A DNA stretch of 64,000 nucleotides from Tolypothrix sp. PCC 7910 (GTDB lineage Bacteria > Cyanobacteriota > Cyanobacteriia > Cyanobacteriales > Nostocaceae), in assembly GCF_011769525.1 (NCBI RefSeq), contig NZ_CP050440.1:7860001-7924000 (forward strand), written 5' to 3'. The translations under genes and the position numbers were made by a program. Position 1 is the stretch's first letter, and each line of letters starts with the position of its first letter. Below the pieces are notes generated by a model. That model searched no databases, was not told the DNA's origin, and saw only the letters and a list, made by a program, of their open reading frames with translations. This document shows positions 55,267 through 64,000 of the stretch, in pieces.

Positions 55267-56075
55267 CATTTAAGGCTTTCAGAGATTTATAAAGATTTTT
55301 CACAAGCCCCTTATGCACGGTATAATCAACCTTCTAGTATTCCGATACCTGGTACTGTGGGCTGATAGCAGTTCGCTTGAATAAATACTTCTGCTACCTC
55401 ATGCATCTCAGTATCTTCAGTTACTTTTTGCTTATCCCAAGGTAAGTCGCCAAGATGAATTACCTGGTAGGGGCACGGCATCGATAAGATATTTGTGTAA
55501 CCGAAAGTCTGTGGATGCCGTGCCCCTACGATAGATGTGGTTCAAATATGCGAAAACTGTTGTCAAATGCGATCGCTCTTAACTCTACATGAAAATGCGT
55601 AGATGTAGCCCACCTTTGGCATTGCTAACAAACTTTAGTCCTCAACCTTACAACATTAAGAACTAAACCTTGACTATTAAGAACAAAACCTCGACCATTA
55701 AGAACTAAACCTTGACTATTAAGAACAAAACCTCGACCATTAAGAACAAAACCTCGACCATTAAGAACAAAACCTCGACCATTAAGAACAAAACCTCGAC
55801 CATTAAGGGTTACAGTTGAAGCGATCGCCTATGCAGGCAGTAAATATTAAGTAACGCACCATCTTTCTCGATGCTGTACTCTCTGCTAACGCATCCTACA
55901 ACTTAAGGTTTATACCAATTCAAATAATGTTTGCGACACATCAATATATTCTAGAGGGCACGGCGTGCCGTGCCCCTACAATCTGTCGCATTCTTTTTTC
56001 AAATTGGTATACTTAGTCATCTGAAGATGACTTTTGCTATTAGCAAGGAACTTCAGTTCCTTGCAGGACAATGAT
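55267..56075. other. Long spacer with minisatellite and several palindromic repeats
   Basis: This 809-base spacer between convergent genes holds GTAGGGGCACGGCATC (55468-55483) and its complement (55514-55529), a 7 x 21-bp minisatellite (55655-55801), GGGCACGGCGTGCCGTGCCC near 55956, and hairpins shared with the 25959 element (56016-56070). No gene was accepted. Confidence 0.6.
55655..55801. repeat. Seven 21-bp tandem repeats
   Basis: Units start at 55655, 55676, 55697, 55718, 55739, 55760 and 55781. Two variants occur: ATTAAGAACAAAACCTCGACC (units 2, 4, 5, 6, 7) and a sister form with AACTAAACCTTGACT (units 1 and 3). The alternation followed by four identical copies suggests recent expansion by slippage. 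On the minus strand the unit could encode NGRGFVL, but no start codon serves it. Confidence 0.9.
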
Positions 56076-58634
56076 TTATCTTTCCCCAATCAAAGTAAAC
56101 GCCGCCCAATTAACAGGCGAAGGAAATTTCTCCTTTGTCTTCAACATTGCTTGACGCAAAGCCAGCGCTTTATCTGGTTGAGTTTGCAAACTCTTATAAA
56201 ACTCCACCATTAAATATTGTGTCGGTTCATCTGGTACTTGCCACAGAGAAACTAATACGCTGGGAACACCGGCAGAAATTAACGATCGCGATAACCCAAT
56301 TACCCCATCACCGGAAAGTTTACCTTTCCCCGTTTCACAAGCACTCAGAACGACTAATTGGGCTTTTAATTTTAAATCTAAAATTTCCTCAGCCGTGAGT
56401 AAACCATCATCTTTTCCCGATGGTGCTAGCGCAATCCAGCTACCTAAACCCTGATCATCATCAGCCCAGCCGTGAGTAGCTAAATGAATTACATCTGCTG
56501 TTGATAAACGTTGCAGAATATTGGCTTTAGTCGCATCTTTACCGAAAATTGCTTTAGTTTTTAATAAATCAGCAATAGTCTTTGCTTCTTGTTCCGCCCC
56601 TGGTAGTGAATCTAACTGTGTTGCAGGTTGACCTAGTTCTGTAGAGACTACAGGCATAGTAGGATTACCAACAATTAGGGCATTATAATAATTTGTTGTT
56701 CTCCCTTGTGCTAATTTATGAGTAAAATCTAATACCTGAATTGCTGGGGCAGTCAGGATGGTATGTTTTTCAATTAAATACTTACCTTGTTCATCTCGCA
56801 AAGCTGGGAAAGGTGCAAGAAATAAAGAAACTTGAGGGATGAAAATAACTCTATCCTTAGTATTTTTTGGTAACTCATCGGCGATATCTTTAATTAAGAT
56901 GTCATACAGTTTTTGTAATGGCTTTTTCACGGTTGCAGCATCAGGATTTTGGCTGACGGTAATACCACCGCGCCCTCTACCCGCACCAATATTTATGCGA
57001 CTATTGGTAACTAATTCTTCTAAGGTTGTATTATCTTTTTGCCACAGGTGTTTAAGGTCAGCTTTGCGGAATGTAACTTCACCTGTAGGCTTGACAACCC
57101 AAATATACAGGTCTGATTCTTTAGTTTGTTGTTTACCATCAACTTTAAAATTATCGTTAAGAATAGAGTATTGAATGAGAGTGGCATTTTGCTGTTTAGC
57201 AATTTGTTTAATCTCAGCAATTGTCAGTGCTTGGGGCGATTTATCCGGTTGTTTATTATTAGTAGATACACGAGATGCCAACAACTCAACAAAAGCCCTA
57301 GCGCGACCGCGTTCGGCTATTTCTAAAGCTGCATCAATTTTATTTTGGGCGATGAGGACTTTTTGTAAAATTCTGTAGGTTCTGTTTTGGGTGTCAAAAA
57401 ATGAGACTTTGTTAGTATCAGCTAACTTTTGATCTCGCAAAGATTCCCAAACCTGAATTCCTTCATACAGAGTTTTCTCTGCTGTGGGCAGATTACCTTG
57501 TTTGTAGAAAGCAAGTCCTAGATTGTTTAAAGACAGTGCTTCGCCGTTGCGGTCTTTAATTGCCCGGGCGATCGCTAAACTCTGCTGCTGATACTCAATT
57601 GCTTTTGCATAGTCTTCCAAATACTGGTAAGCAATACCGAGATTACCTAGTGACTGTTCCTCTCCTAAACGGTTTTTAATTTCCCTGGCGATCGCTAGAT
57701 GTTGCTGTTGGTATTCAATGGCTTTTTTGTAGTCACCCAAAGAAAAGTAAGTATTACCGAGATTACCCAGCGCTGCTCCCTCGCCTAATCTGTCTTTGAG
57801 TTCACGAGCCATCGCTAACTGTTGCTGCTGGTAGTCAATGGCTTTTGGGTAGTCTTCCAAAGACTGGTAAGCAAGACCAATATTACCCAGTGCTTGAGCC
57901 TCGCCGTCACGGTCTTTGATTTCACGAGCGATCGCTAAACTTTGCTCTTGATAGTCAATCATTGTCGGGTAGTCTCCTAAAGCATAGTAAGCACCACCCA
58001 GATTACTTAGCACCGTAGCCTCAAGTTTACGATTTTTCATTTTACGGGCGATCGTTAAACTTTGCTGCTGGGACTCAATCGCTTTTGGGTAGTCTCCTAA
58101 AGCATAGTAAGCAGCACCCAGATTACCCAGCGCCGTTCCCTCGGTATTAATATCTTTAAGTTCGCGGGCGATCGCTAAAATTTGCTGCTGGGACTCAATC
58201 GCTTTTGGGTAGTCTCCTAAAGAATAGTAAGCAACACCAAGAATAAACAGCCCCGCCATCTCCCTTTGACGGTCTTTAATTTCCCGGATGAGCGCTAAAA
58301 ATGGCTGTTGGGACTCAATCACTTTAGGATAGTCTCCCAAAGAATAATAAATATAACCGAGACTACCCAAGGACTGTGCCTCGCCATTACGGTCTTTAAT
58401 TTTTCGGTAAATCATCAGTGCTTGTTGCAATGATTTTAATGCAGCTTCAAATTGACTAGTTTGAAACTGCTGAAGACCTTGGTTATACAATCTATCAGCT
58501 TCTGCTTTCTGGGCTTCTGGGGTTTGCGCTGAAGCTTGGGTTATTCCCACAAATCCGGGTAGGTTGTTTGTCATTTGTCCAATAGTGGTGAGTAGGGTAA
58601 TGAGGGTAATCAGTGTAATTTTGTGTATTTTCAT
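56076..58634 (-). CDS. TPR-CHAT caspase-like protein (paralogue A)
   Basis: The 852-residue protein has a signal-like N-terminus (ITLITLITLLTTIGQMTNNL, residues 7-26) and about nine 40-residue tetratricopeptide repeats (about 40-430; unit core LGNLGxAYxxLGDYPKAIEYQQQ). A helical connector (RGRARAFVELLASRVSTN) precedes a C-terminal CHAT domain with His in VIHLATHGWADD (about 714-726) and Cys in VVLSACETGKG (about 757-767). CHAT domains are caspase-fold proteases. It is in tandem with a close paralogue 150 bases upstream. Export across the membrane is possible. Repeats here are more diverged than in the paralogue. Confidence 0.92.
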   Translation of the reverse strand: MKIHKITLITLITLLTTIGQMTNNLPGFVGITQASAQTPEAQKAEADRLYNQGLQQFQTSQFEAALKSLQQALMIYRKIKDRNGEAQSLGSLGYIYYSLGDYPKVIESQQPFLALIREIKDRQREMAGLFILGVAYYSLGDYPKAIESQQQILAIARELKDINTEGTALGNLGAAYYALGDYPKAIESQQQSLTIARKMKNRKLEATVLSNLGGAYYALGDYPTMIDYQEQSLAIAREIKDRDGEAQALGNIGLAYQSLEDYPKAIDYQQQQLAMARELKDRLGEGAALGNLGNTYFSLGDYKKAIEYQQQHLAIAREIKNRLGEEQSLGNLGIAYQYLEDYAKAIEYQQQSLAIARAIKDRNGEALSLNNLGLAFYKQGNLPTAEKTLYEGIQVWESLRDQKLADTNKVSFFDTQNRTYRILQKVLIAQNKIDAALEIAERGRARAFVELLASRVSTNNKQPDKSPQALTIAEIKQIAKQQNATLIQYSILNDNFKVDGKQQTKESDLYIWVVKPTGEVTFRKADLKHLWQKDNTTLEELVTNSRINIGAGRGRGGITVSQNPDAATVKKPLQKLYDILIKDIADELPKNTKDRVIFIPQVSLFLAPFPALRDEQGKYLIEKHTILTAPAIQVLDFTHKLAQGRTTNYYNALIVGNPTMPVVSTELGQPATQLDSLPGAEQEAKTIADLLKTKAIFGKDATKANILQRLSTADVIHLATHGWADDDQGLGSWIALAPSGKDDGLLTAEEILDLKLKAQLVVLSACETGKGKLSGDGVIGLSRSLISAGVPSVLVSLWQVPDEPTQYLMVEFYKSLQTQPDKALALRQAMLKTKEKFPSPVNWAAFTLIGER

Positions 58635-58638
58635 CAGT

Positions 58639-58664
58639 GTTACTGAGGTAATCCTGTCAGTAAC
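58639..58664 (-). promoter_or_regulatory. Hairpin in the 5' leader of TPR-CHAT gene A
   Basis: GTTACTGA (58639-58646) and TCAGTAAC (58657-58664) form a perfect 8-bp stem 4 bases upstream of the start codon. The same hairpin with a different loop precedes the paralogue start (61357-61382), and upstream sequence ATATATCTCTGTGATGG is shared too. It could occlude the ribosome site or bind a protein. Confidence 0.45.
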
Positions 58665-58784
58665 ATATATCTCTGTGATGGCTGAAGCTATGCAGTTTTA
58701 ATGAAATGTTTCTTTATCAGTTGGTGATTGTTATTTGAGTACGTCGAAATAGCAAATGTAGTCTCAACAACGGCAAATATATAA

Positions 58785-61352
58785 TTACCTTTCACCAATC
58801 AAGCTAAACGCCGCCCAATTAACAGGGTTCGGGAATTTTTCTTTTGTTTTCAACATCGCTTGACGCAAAGCCAGCGCTTTATCTGGTTGCGTTTGCAAAC
58901 TTTTATAAAATTCCACCATTAAATATTGTGTCGGTGCATCTGGTACTTGCCACAGAGAAACTAATACGCTGGGAACACCGGCAGAAATTAACGATCGCGA
59001 TAACCCAATTACCCCATCACCGGAAAGTTTTCCTTTCCCCGTTTCACAAGCACTAAGAACTACTAATTGAGCTTTGATTTTTAAATCTAAAATTTCCTCA
59101 GCTGTGAGTAAACCATTATCTTTACCCGAAGGTGCAAAAGCAATCCAGCTACCCAAACCCCGGTTATCATCCGCCCAACCGTGAGTAGCTAAATGAATTA
59201 CATCTGCTGTTGATAACTGTTGCAGAATATTGGCTTTAGTCGCATCTTTACCAACAATTGCTTTAGTTTTTAACATATCAGCAATCGTGTTTGCTTCAAC
59301 TTCCGCCCCTGGTAGTGGAATTAACTGTGTTCCTGGTTTACCCAGTTCCGTAGAGACTACGGGCATAGTTGGATTACCGACAATGAGAGCGTTATTATAA
59401 TTTGTTGTTTTACCTTGATTTAATTGATGGGTAAAATCTAACACTTGAATTGCGGGTGAAGTAAGAATGGTGTATTTTTCAAGTAAGGATTTACCTTTTT
59501 CGTCTATCAGTGCCGGGAAAGGAACAAGGAACAAACTATTTTGCGGAACGAAAGTTACACGTTGATTGGGGTCAGTTGGTAAAAGGTCAGCAATAGGTTT
59601 AATTAATAGTTGATGGAGTTTTTGTAAGTTGGCTCGTTGGATTTTTTCATTCCCAGAGTTGATGACTTCTGCTTGAAAAATACTCCGTTCTTTATCAGAT
59701 ACACCCAAGGATTCGCGGGTGGTGGACACTAATTTATTTAAAGTTATATTATCTTTTTGCCACAGATGTTTGAGGTCAACTTTGCGGAATGTGACCTCAC
59801 CATTCGGTTTGACAACCCAAATATACAGGTCTGATTCTTTAGTTTGTTGTTTATCTCCTACTTTGAAATCATTATAAATAATAGAATATTGAACGAACGT
59901 GGCATTTTGCTGTTTAGCAATTTGTTTAATCTCAGCAATTGTCAGTGGTTCGGGTGATTTATCTGCCTGTTTATTATTAGTAGATACACGAGATGCTAAC
60001 AACTCAACAAACGCCCTAGCGCGACCGCGTTCAGCAATTTCTAAAGCAGCATCAGTTTTATTTTCGGCGATGAGCACTTGTTGTAAAGTTCCGTAGGTGT
60101 TGCGTTGGGTGTCAAAAAAAGAGACTTTGTTGGTATCAGCTAACTTTTTATCTCGCAGAGATTCTTTAACCTTAATTCCTTCATACAGGGTTTTCTCTGC
60201 GGCGCTGAGATTACCTTGTTTGTAGAAAGCAAGTCCTAGATTGTTTAACGACTGTCCCTCACCTAGTCGATCTTTAATTTCTTTGGCGATCGCTAAACTC
60301 TGCTGCTGGTACTCAATCGCTTTGGGGTAGTTTCCCAATGCATAGTAAGCAAGACCGAGATTACCCAGCGCCGCACCTTCGCCTAGTCGATATTTAATTT
60401 CTTTGGCGATCACTAAACTCTGCTGCTGGTACTCAATCGCTTTTGGGTAGTCTCCCAAATCAAAGTAAGCAAGACCGAGATTACCCAGAGACTGTCCCTC
60501 GCCTAGTCGATATTTAATTTCTTTGGCGATCGCTAAATCCTGCTGCTGGTACTCAATCGCTTTTGGGTAGTCTCCCAATGCATAGTAAGCAAGACCGAGA
60601 CTACCCAGAGACTGTCCCTCGCCTAGTCGATCTTTAATTTCTTTGGCGATCACTAATCTCTGCTGCTGGTACTCAATCGCTTTTGGGTAGTCTCCCAAAT
60701 CAAAGTAAGCAAGACCGAGACTACCCAGCGCATTACTCTCGCCTAGTCGATCTTTAATTTCTTTGGCGATCGCTAATCTCTGTTGTAGGTACTCAATCGC
60801 TTTTGGGTAGTCTCCCAATGCACCGTAAGCAATACCGAGATTACCCAGAGACTGTCCCTCGCCTAGTCGATCTTTAATTTCTTTGGCGATCGCTAATCTC
60901 TGCTGCTGGTACTCAATCGCTTTTGGGTAGTCTCCCAAATCAAAGTAAGCAAGACCGAGATTACCCAGAGACTGTCCCTCGCCTAATCGATCTTTAATTT
61001 CTTTAGCGATCGCTAATCTCTGCTGCTGGTACTCAATCGCTTTTGGGTAGTCTCCCAATGAATCGTAAGCACTACCGAGATTACCCAGCGCCGCACCTTC
61101 GCCTGGACGGTCTTTGATTTCTCGGTAAATAATCAGTGCTTGTTGCCACGATCGCAAGGCTGCTTCAAATTGACTGGTTTGATACTGCTGAACTCCTTGA
61201 TCCAAAAGTCTATCAGCTTCGGCTTTCCTCGCCTGTGGGTTTTGTGCTAACGCCTCTTGTATTCCCACAATGGCGCTGCGGTTAATGGGTGCTTGTCCAA
61301 TGGTGGTGAGTAGAGTGATGAGGGTAAGAAGTGCGATTTTGTGTATCTTCAT
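58785..61352 (-). CDS. TPR-CHAT caspase-like protein (paralogue B)
   Basis: From the ATG at 61352 the product has 855 residues (MKIHKIALLTLITLLTTIGQ), starting as paralogue A does. An in-frame start at 61490 would add 46 residues and run through the leader hairpin, so it is not preferred. About nine near-identical TPR units (LGNLGLAYFDLGDYPKAIEY and variants) cover about residues 45-415, followed by the connector and a CHAT domain with HLATHG and VVLSACETGKG. The protein is close to paralogue A at both ends and diverges most around the middle (SLGVSDKERSIFQAEVIN). The TPR units are much more uniform in DNA than those of A. Confidence 0.93.
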   Translation of the reverse strand: MKIHKIALLTLITLLTTIGQAPINRSAIVGIQEALAQNPQARKAEADRLLDQGVQQYQTSQFEAALRSWQQALIIYREIKDRPGEGAALGNLGSAYDSLGDYPKAIEYQQQRLAIAKEIKDRLGEGQSLGNLGLAYFDLGDYPKAIEYQQQRLAIAKEIKDRLGEGQSLGNLGIAYGALGDYPKAIEYLQQRLAIAKEIKDRLGESNALGSLGLAYFDLGDYPKAIEYQQQRLVIAKEIKDRLGEGQSLGSLGLAYYALGDYPKAIEYQQQDLAIAKEIKYRLGEGQSLGNLGLAYFDLGDYPKAIEYQQQSLVIAKEIKYRLGEGAALGNLGLAYYALGNYPKAIEYQQQSLAIAKEIKDRLGEGQSLNNLGLAFYKQGNLSAAEKTLYEGIKVKESLRDKKLADTNKVSFFDTQRNTYGTLQQVLIAENKTDAALEIAERGRARAFVELLASRVSTNNKQADKSPEPLTIAEIKQIAKQQNATFVQYSIIYNDFKVGDKQQTKESDLYIWVVKPNGEVTFRKVDLKHLWQKDNITLNKLVSTTRESLGVSDKERSIFQAEVINSGNEKIQRANLQKLHQLLIKPIADLLPTDPNQRVTFVPQNSLFLVPFPALIDEKGKSLLEKYTILTSPAIQVLDFTHQLNQGKTTNYNNALIVGNPTMPVVSTELGKPGTQLIPLPGAEVEANTIADMLKTKAIVGKDATKANILQQLSTADVIHLATHGWADDNRGLGSWIAFAPSGKDNGLLTAEEILDLKIKAQLVVLSACETGKGKLSGDGVIGLSRSLISAGVPSVLVSLWQVPDAPTQYLMVEFYKSLQTQPDKALALRQAMLKTKEKFPNPVNWAAFSLIGER
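60236..61110 (-). repeat. Homogenised 120-bp TPR-coding units
   Basis: Consecutive 120-bp units, each with TACTCAATCGCTTTTGGGTAG and GCCTAGTCGAT, repeat about seven times with few changes. Alternate units differ mainly in TCAAAG versus TGCATA around the AYFDLG/AYYALG codons. This indicates recent unit duplication or gene conversion within the gene. Confidence 0.8.
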
Positions 61353-61356
61353 TGGT

Positions 61357-61382
61357 GTTACTGAGGTGTCCCTGTCAGTAAC
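61357..61382 (-). promoter_or_regulatory. Hairpin in the 5' leader of TPR-CHAT gene B
   Basis: GTTACTGA (61357-61364) and TCAGTAAC (61375-61382) give the same 8-bp stem as in gene A, 4 bases before the chosen ATG. Loop sequences differ while the stem is kept, which suggests that the structure matters or that the duplication is recent. Confidence 0.45.
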
Positions 61383-61622
61383 ATATATCTCTGTGATGGC
61401 GAAGCCTATGCAGTTTTGATGAAATTTGGGCATTGGGCATTGGTAAAGAAAAGATATTGGGGCGATCTCATTTCCCTCAAATACAATCAAACAATCATCC
61501 TGTATAGTTCAAAACCTTTTGCCCTCTGCCTTCCCATAAAAAAAGTCAAAGATAAAAGGCAGGTGGTAGACTAAACCTTTTATTTTTGACTCGTGCTAAC
61601 CTTTGTTGTGTTAGGGGACGTT

Positions 61623-62489
61623 TTACCCTACGTCATCGTGGGCAAATCTGTTAAATAGGAAGTCTAGGGCATAGTTCCGCAGCTTGTAATATTGTGGATC
61701 TTCCATGATGCGGGCGCGATCGCGTGGACGCGCAAAGGGTATTTCCATAACTTCCCCAATTTTGGCGTGTGGGCCATTGGTCATCATTACCAATTTGTCT
61801 GCTAAGAACAGTGCTTCATCAATATCATGGGTAATCATCAGCACTGTGCAGCGATTATCACCCCAAATCTTCAGTAATTCTTCTTGTAATTCTTCTTTGG
61901 TAATCGCATCTAACGCCCCAAAAGGTTCGTCTAAAATCAGCACTTTGGGACGAATTGCCAATGCACGGGCAATAGAAACCCGTTGCCTCATACCCCCAGA
62001 CATCTGCATTGGTTTCTTTTCCATTGCATCAGCCAGTCCCACCATTGCCAAATGTTCGCGGACGATCGCTCTTTTTTCCTGTTCTGGCTTTTCAGGATAC
62101 ACTGCGTTGACAGCGAGATAAATATTTTCAAATGCTGTGCGCCAGGGAAGCAAAGCATAGTTTTGGAACACCACCATTCTATCTGGGCCTGGTTTGGTGA
62201 TGGGTTGTCCTTCTAGCAATACTTGTCCTGATGTGGGAAAGTTAAAACCCGACACCATATTTAATAGAGTGGATTTGCCACAGCCAGAGTGACCAATTAC
62301 ACAAATAAACTCACCTTTTTCTACGTTGAGGTTAACGCCATCCAGTACGGTGAAGGGGCCTGTTTTGGTGGGGTAAACTTTAGAAACGTCTCTAATTTCT
62401 AGGAAAGGCTGACGGGTAGTTACGCTTCCATATCCTGTTCTTTGTGTATCTCTGGGAGTTTCGGCTAGTCTTAAATTGCGGTTTTGCAT
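61623..62489 (-). CDS. nrtD: Nitrate ABC transporter ATP-binding protein NrtD
   Basis: The 288-residue ATPase has Walker A VIGHSGCGKSTLLN (about residues 67-80), Q-loop VVFQNYALLPWRTAFENI, signature MSGGMRQRVSIARAL and Walker B VLILDEPFGALDAITKEEL. This is the NrtD/TauB-like subclass. It ends RNYALDFLFNRFAHDDVG. NrtD pairs with NrtC to power nitrate/nitrite uptake through NrtB, with NrtA binding substrate. It lies 132 bases downstream of nrtC on the same strand. NtcA control is expected from the family, but the operon promoter is outside the window. Confidence 0.93.
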   Translation of the reverse strand: MQNRNLRLAETPRDTQRTGYGSVTTRQPFLEIRDVSKVYPTKTGPFTVLDGVNLNVEKGEFICVIGHSGCGKSTLLNMVSGFNFPTSGQVLLEGQPITKPGPDRMVVFQNYALLPWRTAFENIYLAVNAVYPEKPEQEKRAIVREHLAMVGLADAMEKKPMQMSGGMRQRVSIARALAIRPKVLILDEPFGALDAITKEELQEELLKIWGDNRCTVLMITHDIDEALFLADKLVMMTNGPHAKIGEVMEIPFARPRDRARIMEDPQYYKLRNYALDFLFNRFAHDDVG

Positions 62490-62621
62490 AGGGATGGAGA
62501 AAAGATGAAGGGTGAAGGGTGTAGACGCGTAGCAACTTGTTGCAGGCTAGGGTGAAGATAAAGGGAAATTAAGTTTTCAAAGGATAAAGTTTTAGCCTTT
62601 ATCCTTTAGCCTTTAACCTTT

Positions 62622-64000
62622 TTACGCTGCTGTTCTGCGCGGTGCATCGAGGATGACTTCAGCAATGGAGAAGTCACGCTTGATCTGCAAGCTATTGAGG
62701 TAGGAGATAGGATCATCAGCGTTAAAGGGAGTGCCATCAAATAGCTGAATCGGTTGGCGAGTATAGCTAATATCCAAACCTAATTCTCTAGCTGCGGTAC
62801 TAAAGACGCGGACTCGACAAACTCTTTCTACAACTTCTACCCAGTTTCTCGGGAAAGGTGTATCACCCCACCGCGCGAGTTGACTCATGATCCAAATTTG
62901 TTCGGTACGGCTGGGGCGGTTAATTGCCGACTCGGAATAAAATTGGTGGTGGGCATAATCCCGTAGTGGATGGTCTAAGTCACAAGTTAAATTATCAGGA
63001 TCTTCGAGTTGAATATACTCTACATCGGTGCTGACATATTCACGCCCGGCTGTAATCCTTCTAATTTCCTCGGCATTTTTGGGATCTGCACAGTAAACGC
63101 AAGCTTCTAGTAGGGCTTTGGTTAAAGCAATATGAGTATTGGGATAAGCTTCCGCCCAGTCTTCCCGCACACCCAGAACTTTACCGGGGTGTCCTAGCCA
63201 AACTTCTAAGTCTGTCGCCACGGTGAAGCCAACACCTTCAACAGCAGCGCGGTAGTTCCAAGGTTCGCCCACACAGTAACCGTCAATACTGCCATTTTGT
63301 AAGTCGGCTACCATCTGCGCTGGGGGAATGGTCGACATATCCACATCAATATCGGGGTCAACTCCCCCAGATGCTAGCCAGTAACGCAGCAGCAAGTTGT
63401 GCATGGATGCGGGATGCACTACGCCCATTGTGTGGCGTTGTTCGCGGGTACGTAGCAGATATTTTTTGAAATCTGATAAGCTTTGTACACCTTGGTCGTA
63501 AAAGCGTTTCGCTAAAGTAATAGCGTTACCGTTACGAGTCATGGTGAGAGAACTCACCACTGGTAACGGTTGGTTTTTACGTCCGCCCAATGTTAACCAC
63601 ATTGGCATACCCGAAGGCATTTGAGCAGCATCTAAATAACCACCAGCAATCCCATCTTCAATCCCACGCCAGCTGGTTTCCCGGACTAAGTTAACTTCAT
63701 CTAAACCATGCTTGGCAAAAAAGCCTTTTTCTTTGGCAATCGCTAGAGGGGCGCAAGCGGTGAGGGGTAAGAAACCAATTTCTAAGTTGACTTTTTCTAA
63801 GCCATGACGGGAAATATTCGCAGTTTTCCGCGCCCGAATTTTCTTAATGCGTTTCTGCTGGTTGAGGAAGTAAATCATCTCACTCCGCAGACGGTAGTAG
63901 CTAGGATGTTCTACTACTTCCATGCGCTTGCGGGGTCTGGGGATATCTACTTCTAAGATGTCACCAATTTTCGATTCGGGGCCATTGGTCAACATCACAA
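62622..64000 (-). CDS. nrtC: Nitrate ABC transporter NrtC, C-terminal part (cut by window edge)
   Basis: The frame is open to base 64000, so the N-terminal ATPase domain lies outside. The visible start is the end of the ATPase (MLTNGPESKIGDILEVDIPR). An NrtA-like substrate-binding domain follows (LEIGFLPLTACAPLAIAKEK, GGYLDAAQMPSGMPMW, DLQNGSIDGYCVGEPWNYRA) and ends LDAPRRTAA. NrtC is an ATPase fused to a solute-binding-like domain that regulates transport in response to ammonium. The fusion separates it from nrtD. Methionine codons near the edge are internal, not starts. Confidence 0.93.
   Translation of the reverse strand, partial: VMLTNGPESKIGDILEVDIPRPRKRMEVVEHPSYYRLRSEMIYFLNQQKRIKKIRARKTANISRHGLEKVNLEIGFLPLTACAPLAIAKEKGFFAKHGLDEVNLVRETSWRGIEDGIAGGYLDAAQMPSGMPMWLTLGGRKNQPLPVVSSLTMTRNGNAITLAKRFYDQGVQSLSDFKKYLLRTREQRHTMGVVHPASMHNLLLRYWLASGGVDPDIDVDMSTIPPAQMVADLQNGSIDGYCVGEPWNYRAAVEGVGFTVATDLEVWLGHPGKVLGVREDWAEAYPNTHIALTKALLEACVYCADPKNAEEIRRITAGREYVSTDVEYIQLEDPDNLTCDLDHPLRDYAHHQFYSESAINRPSRTEQIWIMSQLARWGDTPFPRNWVEVVERVCRVRVFSTAARELGLDISYTRQPIQLFDGTPFNADDPISYLNSLQIKRDFSIAEVILDAPRRTAA

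Noticed and set aside
55600-55830. Heptapeptide-repeat protein (NGRGFVL) on the minus strand of the minisatellite
   Set aside because: A stop codon lies just upstream and no start codon exists in the frame.
61353-61490. 46-residue N-terminal extension of TPR-CHAT protein B
   Set aside because: It would be encoded through the leader hairpin and a GGGCATTGGGCATTGG repeat, and paralogue A starts at the equivalent of 61352.

Overview
This window comes from a filamentous, probably Nostoc/Calothrix-type cyanobacterium. The GCGATCGC (HIP1) octamer is scattered through genes and spacers. Short tandem repeats such as TTGGGCA are frequent. The housekeeping genes are cyanobacterial in type: a CrtO-like beta-carotene ketolase, the NrtC/NrtD nitrate transporter ATPases, CHASE2 cyclase, AMIN-domain protein, GUN4 domain and FAD-dependent TrmFO.

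Positions 1-13767 are the CRISPR-proximal part of a type V-K CRISPR-associated transposon (CAST). Reading rightwards there is a decayed IS701-like element inside an hsdM remnant, a NACHT-14xWD40 protein, a leftward operon of a CHAT-AAA protease-like protein and an AAA-like membrane protein, a MerR-type CvkR-like repressor, divergent cas12k, a tracrRNA, and a CRISPR array of five full repeats plus degenerate ones. After these come an isolated atypical repeat with a 17-nt homing spacer and a transposon end (TGTACA preceded by three 20-bp direct repeats). The homing spacer matches the adjacent tRNA-Arg(CCG) gene exactly, next to a GTN-type PAM, and the transposon end lies 65 bp from that PAM. This is direct sequence evidence of how the element reached its site. 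The tnsB, tnsC and tniQ genes and the other end must lie left of base 1. The STAND/CHAT genes look like defence cargo.

Positions 13777-53100 are mostly chromosomal genes: tRNA-Arg, an M23 peptidase, TrmFO, an MscS channel, S-adenosylhomocysteine hydrolase, MgtC, a lipoprotein esterase, a CHASE2-cyclase-PilZ protein, a stress protein, CrtO, an MFS carrier, an AMIN protein and two CPA2 antiporters (one in an apparent operon with a small exported protein). A GNAT enzyme, a metal cluster (CbtB-like, His-rich FixH-like membrane protein, His-rich P1B ATPase), aspartokinase, a Nudix hydrolase, a frameshifted ParD-like antitoxin remnant and two NHLP-type bacteriocin-export ABC proteins follow. The spacers hold several families of hairpin-rich dispersed repeats, including a MITE inserted within another repeat with a visible 5-bp target duplication.

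Positions 53188-61352 form a second conflict-type island: a small EACC1-like protein, a caspase-like protease fused to GUN4, and two tandem TPR-CHAT proteases. The window ends in the nitrate transport operon (nrtD, and nrtC cut by the window edge), transcribed leftwards.

All family calls are from reading protein motifs by eye; no database search was run.
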